Assembly (NCBI GenBank): GCA_964569555.1
Contig: CAZMTT010000050.1
Span: 1 to 7,189 of the forward strand
Direction of reading: 5' to 3'
Source of the DNA: G020353235 sp964569555
GTDB lineage: Bacteria > Chloroflexota > Dehalococcoidia > Dehalococcoidales > JAUYDJ01
DNA: 7,189 bases
Below the pieces are notes generated by a model, which saw only the letters and a program-made list of their open reading frames with translations, searched no databases and was not told the DNA's origin. Shown here one piece after another: positions 5,411 to 7,189 of this stretch (within the stretch, counting starts at the first letter, position 1; each line of letters starts with the position of its first letter). Position numbers and translations under genes: made by a program.

Positions 5411-6586
5411 TTAAATGACCAGACTACGGTCGGGTAACCGACCGCTGATTATCTTCAGGGCCTGTATCTGGCTGTGATTCCCGACGACGACGCCGGACTG
5501 GGCCACCACGCCGCTGCTGATCTGGCAGTCCTCGCCCAGCATTGCCCCGACGCTGACCGAGTGGTGCTCATCGTCAATCTTGACCTCAGCCTGACGACTG
5601 AAGGCGGTGAATTGCCCCTCGATGACACTCCCCCGGTCAATAACCGAGTCCTGGATGAAGCAGCCCGGTCCCAGGCTGACGTCATTGCCAATAACGCTGT
5701 TTTTTATCTCACTGAAGGGTGAGATAACCACGTTGTTGCCGATGCTGGTGGCGGGCAGAATGCAGGCGTTGGGCCCAATCTCACAGCCGGTGCCGATAAC
5801 CACCGGACCGGAGATGTAGCAGTTTGACCTTATCACCGTGTCTTTACCTACCGAGACCAGCCCCTTTAAAGCAGCGCCGGTCTCGATGATGCCACCCAGG
5901 CTAGCCGGGACTCGCTGCAGGACGATGCTGTTCAGGCTTAATATATCCCAGGGGTAGGCTACGTCCAGCCAGGTACTGTCTATTTCTTTAGCCCTGACTT
6001 GATGGCCCTGGGCAATCATTTTGTTGAGGACGTCGGGAATATCCAGCTCGGACTCAATAAAGTCAAAGATTTTCTTGGTAAAGGCATAAATGCCGGTATT
6101 AACGATATTGCTGACCGCTTCTTTGGGCTTCTCGGTGATATCCTTGACCGTACTTTCGGCCAGAGTTACCACGCCGTATCTCAGGGGGTTATCCACCCTC
6201 TTCACCAGCATGGCATCTGGTGTCAGGCCCTCAAGACAGGCAATGGTATCGGCATCAATCAGATTGTCTCCGGCCAAAACCAGAAACTCTTTATCGACCT
6301 TAGCCTTTGCTTGGGCGAGGGCATGGGCGGTACCCAGCTGCTTTTCCTGGGTGACATAGGTTATCTCCACCCCCAGTTCCTCCCCCGAGCCCACGCTGTC
6401 ATATATCTGCTGCCGGCGGTAGCCGACGACGAGCACAATGTTGCGAATCCCCCTCCGGGCGAGTGACTCAACCACATACTGCAGTATCGGCTTACCGGCT
6501 ATGGTCAGCATTACCTTGGGCTTGGTGGCGGTAAATGGCCTGAGTCTTTGTCCCTCACCAGCCGCTAGAATTACCGCTTGTTTCAT
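5411..6586 (-). CDS. GlmU-like sugar-1-phosphate nucleotidyltransferase with left-handed beta-helix domain; acetyltransferase site apparently lost
   Basis: A 391-residue protein expected to join a sugar-1-phosphate, probably GlcNAc-1-phosphate, to UTP or another NTP. The N-terminal Rossmann-like domain has the signature LAAGEGQRLRPFT with TKPK (7-24, Lys24), QLGTAHA (83-89), AGDN with metal-binding Asp107, EKP (152-154) and NTG (163-165). TWLDVAYPWDIL (205-216) leads into a hexapeptide-repeat left-handed beta-helix (about 230-375). The C-terminus (RLPDRSLVI) is a common ending for such proteins. The hexapeptide region aligns without gaps to the upstream paralogue, but the His, Tyr and Asn linked to acetyl transfer in the archaeal bifunctional enzyme read Pro, Phe and Ser. 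The ATG start is set by AGAGGT 6 nt upstream; an in-frame TTG at 6622 would overlap the upstream gene and lengthen the N-terminus abnormally. It starts 10 nt after that gene and ends 2 nt before glmS. The exact sugar is uncertain. Confidence 0.86.
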   Translation of the reverse strand: MKQAVILAAGEGQRLRPFTATKPKVMLTIAGKPILQYVVESLARRGIRNIVLVVGYRRQQIYDSVGSGEELGVEITYVTQEKQLGTAHALAQAKAKVDKEFLVLAGDNLIDADTIACLEGLTPDAMLVKRVDNPLRYGVVTLAESTVKDITEKPKEAVSNIVNTGIYAFTKKIFDFIESELDIPDVLNKMIAQGHQVRAKEIDSTWLDVAYPWDILSLNSIVLQRVPASLGGIIETGAALKGLVSVGKDTVIRSNCYISGPVVIGTGCEIGPNACILPATSIGNNVVISPFSEIKNSVIGNDVSLGPGCFIQDSVIDRGSVIEGQFTAFSRQAEVKIDDEHHSVSVGAMLGEDCQISSGVVAQSGVVVGNHSQIQALKIISGRLPDRSLVI

Positions 6587-6592
6587 TTTCTT

Positions 6593-6598
6593 ACCTCT
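6593..6598 (-). promoter_or_regulatory. ribosome binding site of the second GlmU-like gene
   Basis: AGAGGT on the minus strand, 6 nt before the ATG at 6586. It overlaps the TAG stop of the upstream gene (6599-6597), which points to coupled translation, and it decides between the ATG and the in-frame TTG at 6622. Confidence 0.7.
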
Positions 6599-7189
6599 AT
6601 AATATTTTTGAATACGGGGCAATAACCCCGCTGACAGTTACCCCGGGTCCAATGTGGGTGTTATTACCAATCATACTGCCGATATTGATGCTCACATTAA
6701 TGCCAGTTTCAACCTGGTCGCCGATTATCGCCCCCAGTTTACGCCGTTTGGTAGCCACACCGCTGACTATTATATCCCTTTTATCAAGTCTGAGATTGGC
6801 AATCTTGGTGCCGGCACCGAGATTGCATTCTTCCCCGATGATGCTGTCGCCAACATAGCTGAGGTGGGGGATTTTGGTGCCCGGCATGATTATTGAGTTT
6901 TTAATTTCTACCCCGTGGCCGATGTGGCAGTTATCGCCGATGGCGGTGTGGGGGCGGATATAGCAGCTGGGGCCAAGGTCACAGCCCGCTCCGATTACGA
7001 TTGGCCCCACCAGGTACGAGCCCGACCGGATAATGCTGTCCGGGCCGATAGCCACCGCGCCCTTGATGGTGACGTTATCTTCTATTTCACCCCGGTTTTG
7101 CGCCCGGGCGGTGCTGAGCAGAAACTCATTAGCCGACAGCAGGTCCCAGGGATAGCTCAGGTCAAGCCAGTAGCCTATTTTCTGGGCCA
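6597..7189 (-). CDS. GlmU-like sugar-1-phosphate nucleotidyltransferase/acetyltransferase, C-terminal part (5' end outside window)
   Basis: The reading frame is open to the window edge, giving 196 complete codons and no start; the nucleotidyltransferase domain is off the window. The visible part begins at the domain junction (YWLDLSYPWDLL, residues 6-17), matching TWLDVAYPWDIL in the next gene. A left-handed beta-helix of hexapeptide repeats follows (VAIGPDS, IVIGAGCDLGPS, TAIGDN). Then come PHLSYVGDSIIGEECNLGAGT, split here as PHLSYVGDS (107-115) and NLGAGT (122-127), and ANLRLDKRD; RRKLGAIIGD lies at 148-157. His108, Tyr111 and Asn131 keep the spacing of H308, Y311 and N331, which I recall as important for acetyl transfer in Sulfolobus ST0452. 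It therefore probably acetylates glucosamine-1-phosphate. It is the most upstream visible gene of the operon that continues into the second GlmU-like gene and glmS. Family certainty is high; whether the missing N-terminus is intact is unknown. Confidence 0.83.
   Translation of the reverse strand, partial: AQKIGYWLDLSYPWDLLSANEFLLSTARAQNRGEIEDNVTIKGAVAIGPDSIIRSGSYLVGPIVIGAGCDLGPSCYIRPHTAIGDNCHIGHGVEIKNSIIMPGTKIPHLSYVGDSIIGEECNLGAGTKIANLRLDKRDIIVSGVATKRRKLGAIIGDQVETGINVSINIGSMIGNNTHIGPGVTVSGVIAPYSKIL

Noticed and set aside
5999..6466. A 155-codon plus-strand frame opposite the GlmU-like gene
   Set aside because: It mirrors a conserved nucleotidyltransferase region and has no independent sign of coding.
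6587..6622. TTG at 6622 as the start of the second GlmU-like protein, adding 12 residues
   Set aside because: It would overlap the upstream gene and put extra residues before the MKQAVILAAG start typical of the family. The ATG at 6586 has its own ribosome site.

Overview
The window is a stretch of bacterial chromosome with housekeeping genes on both strands. By eye it is moderately GC-rich. Two features suggest Chloroflexota, possibly Dehalococcoidia. One is the pair of archaeal-type GlmU-like proteins next to glmS; the other is the small DUF5808-like protein. This placement comes from memory of similar proteins and gene order, not from a search, so treat it as tentative. No mobile element, CRISPR array, tRNA or rRNA was seen.

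Layout. (1) At 1-941 on the plus strand is the 3' part of a radical-SAM tRNA methylthiotransferase (MtaB type); its start lies outside the window. (2) At 926-1779 on the minus strand is a two-gene unit: a GNAT acetyltransferase followed 2 nt later by a small DUF5808-like protein, whose end overlaps the end of mtaB by 16 bp. (3) At 1780-2011 is the only sizeable intergenic region, between the divergent GNAT and pckA genes. It holds a TATAAT box for each direction, a perfect 11-bp tandem repeat, two adjacent inverted repeats and a pckA leader of about 110 nt. (4) At 2012-3610 on the plus strand is an ATP-type phosphoenolpyruvate carboxykinase with an unusual P-loop. (5) At 3627-7189 on the minus strand is a tightly packed amino-sugar operon. 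Its order of transcription is a GlmU-like protein (5' truncated by the window edge), a second GlmU-like protein, then GlmS.

How the genes work together. GlmS makes glucosamine-6-phosphate from fructose-6-phosphate and glutamine. GlmU-type enzymes then acetylate glucosamine-1-phosphate and couple it to UTP, giving UDP-GlcNAc. The phosphoglucosamine mutase step (GlmM) is not in the window and may lie further upstream in the operon. PEP carboxykinase feeds gluconeogenesis, which supplies fructose-6-phosphate, but it is transcribed convergently and is probably controlled separately.

The observation most worth following up is the pair of tandem GlmU-like proteins. The upstream one keeps His, Tyr and Asn at the positions I recall as important for acetyltransferase activity in the characterised archaeal enzyme. 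The downstream one has a complete nucleotidyltransferase domain but appears to have lost all three. Next are the 11-bp tandem repeat inside the GNAT promoter and the altered P-loop of the PEP carboxykinase. I found no clearly new multi-gene system here.
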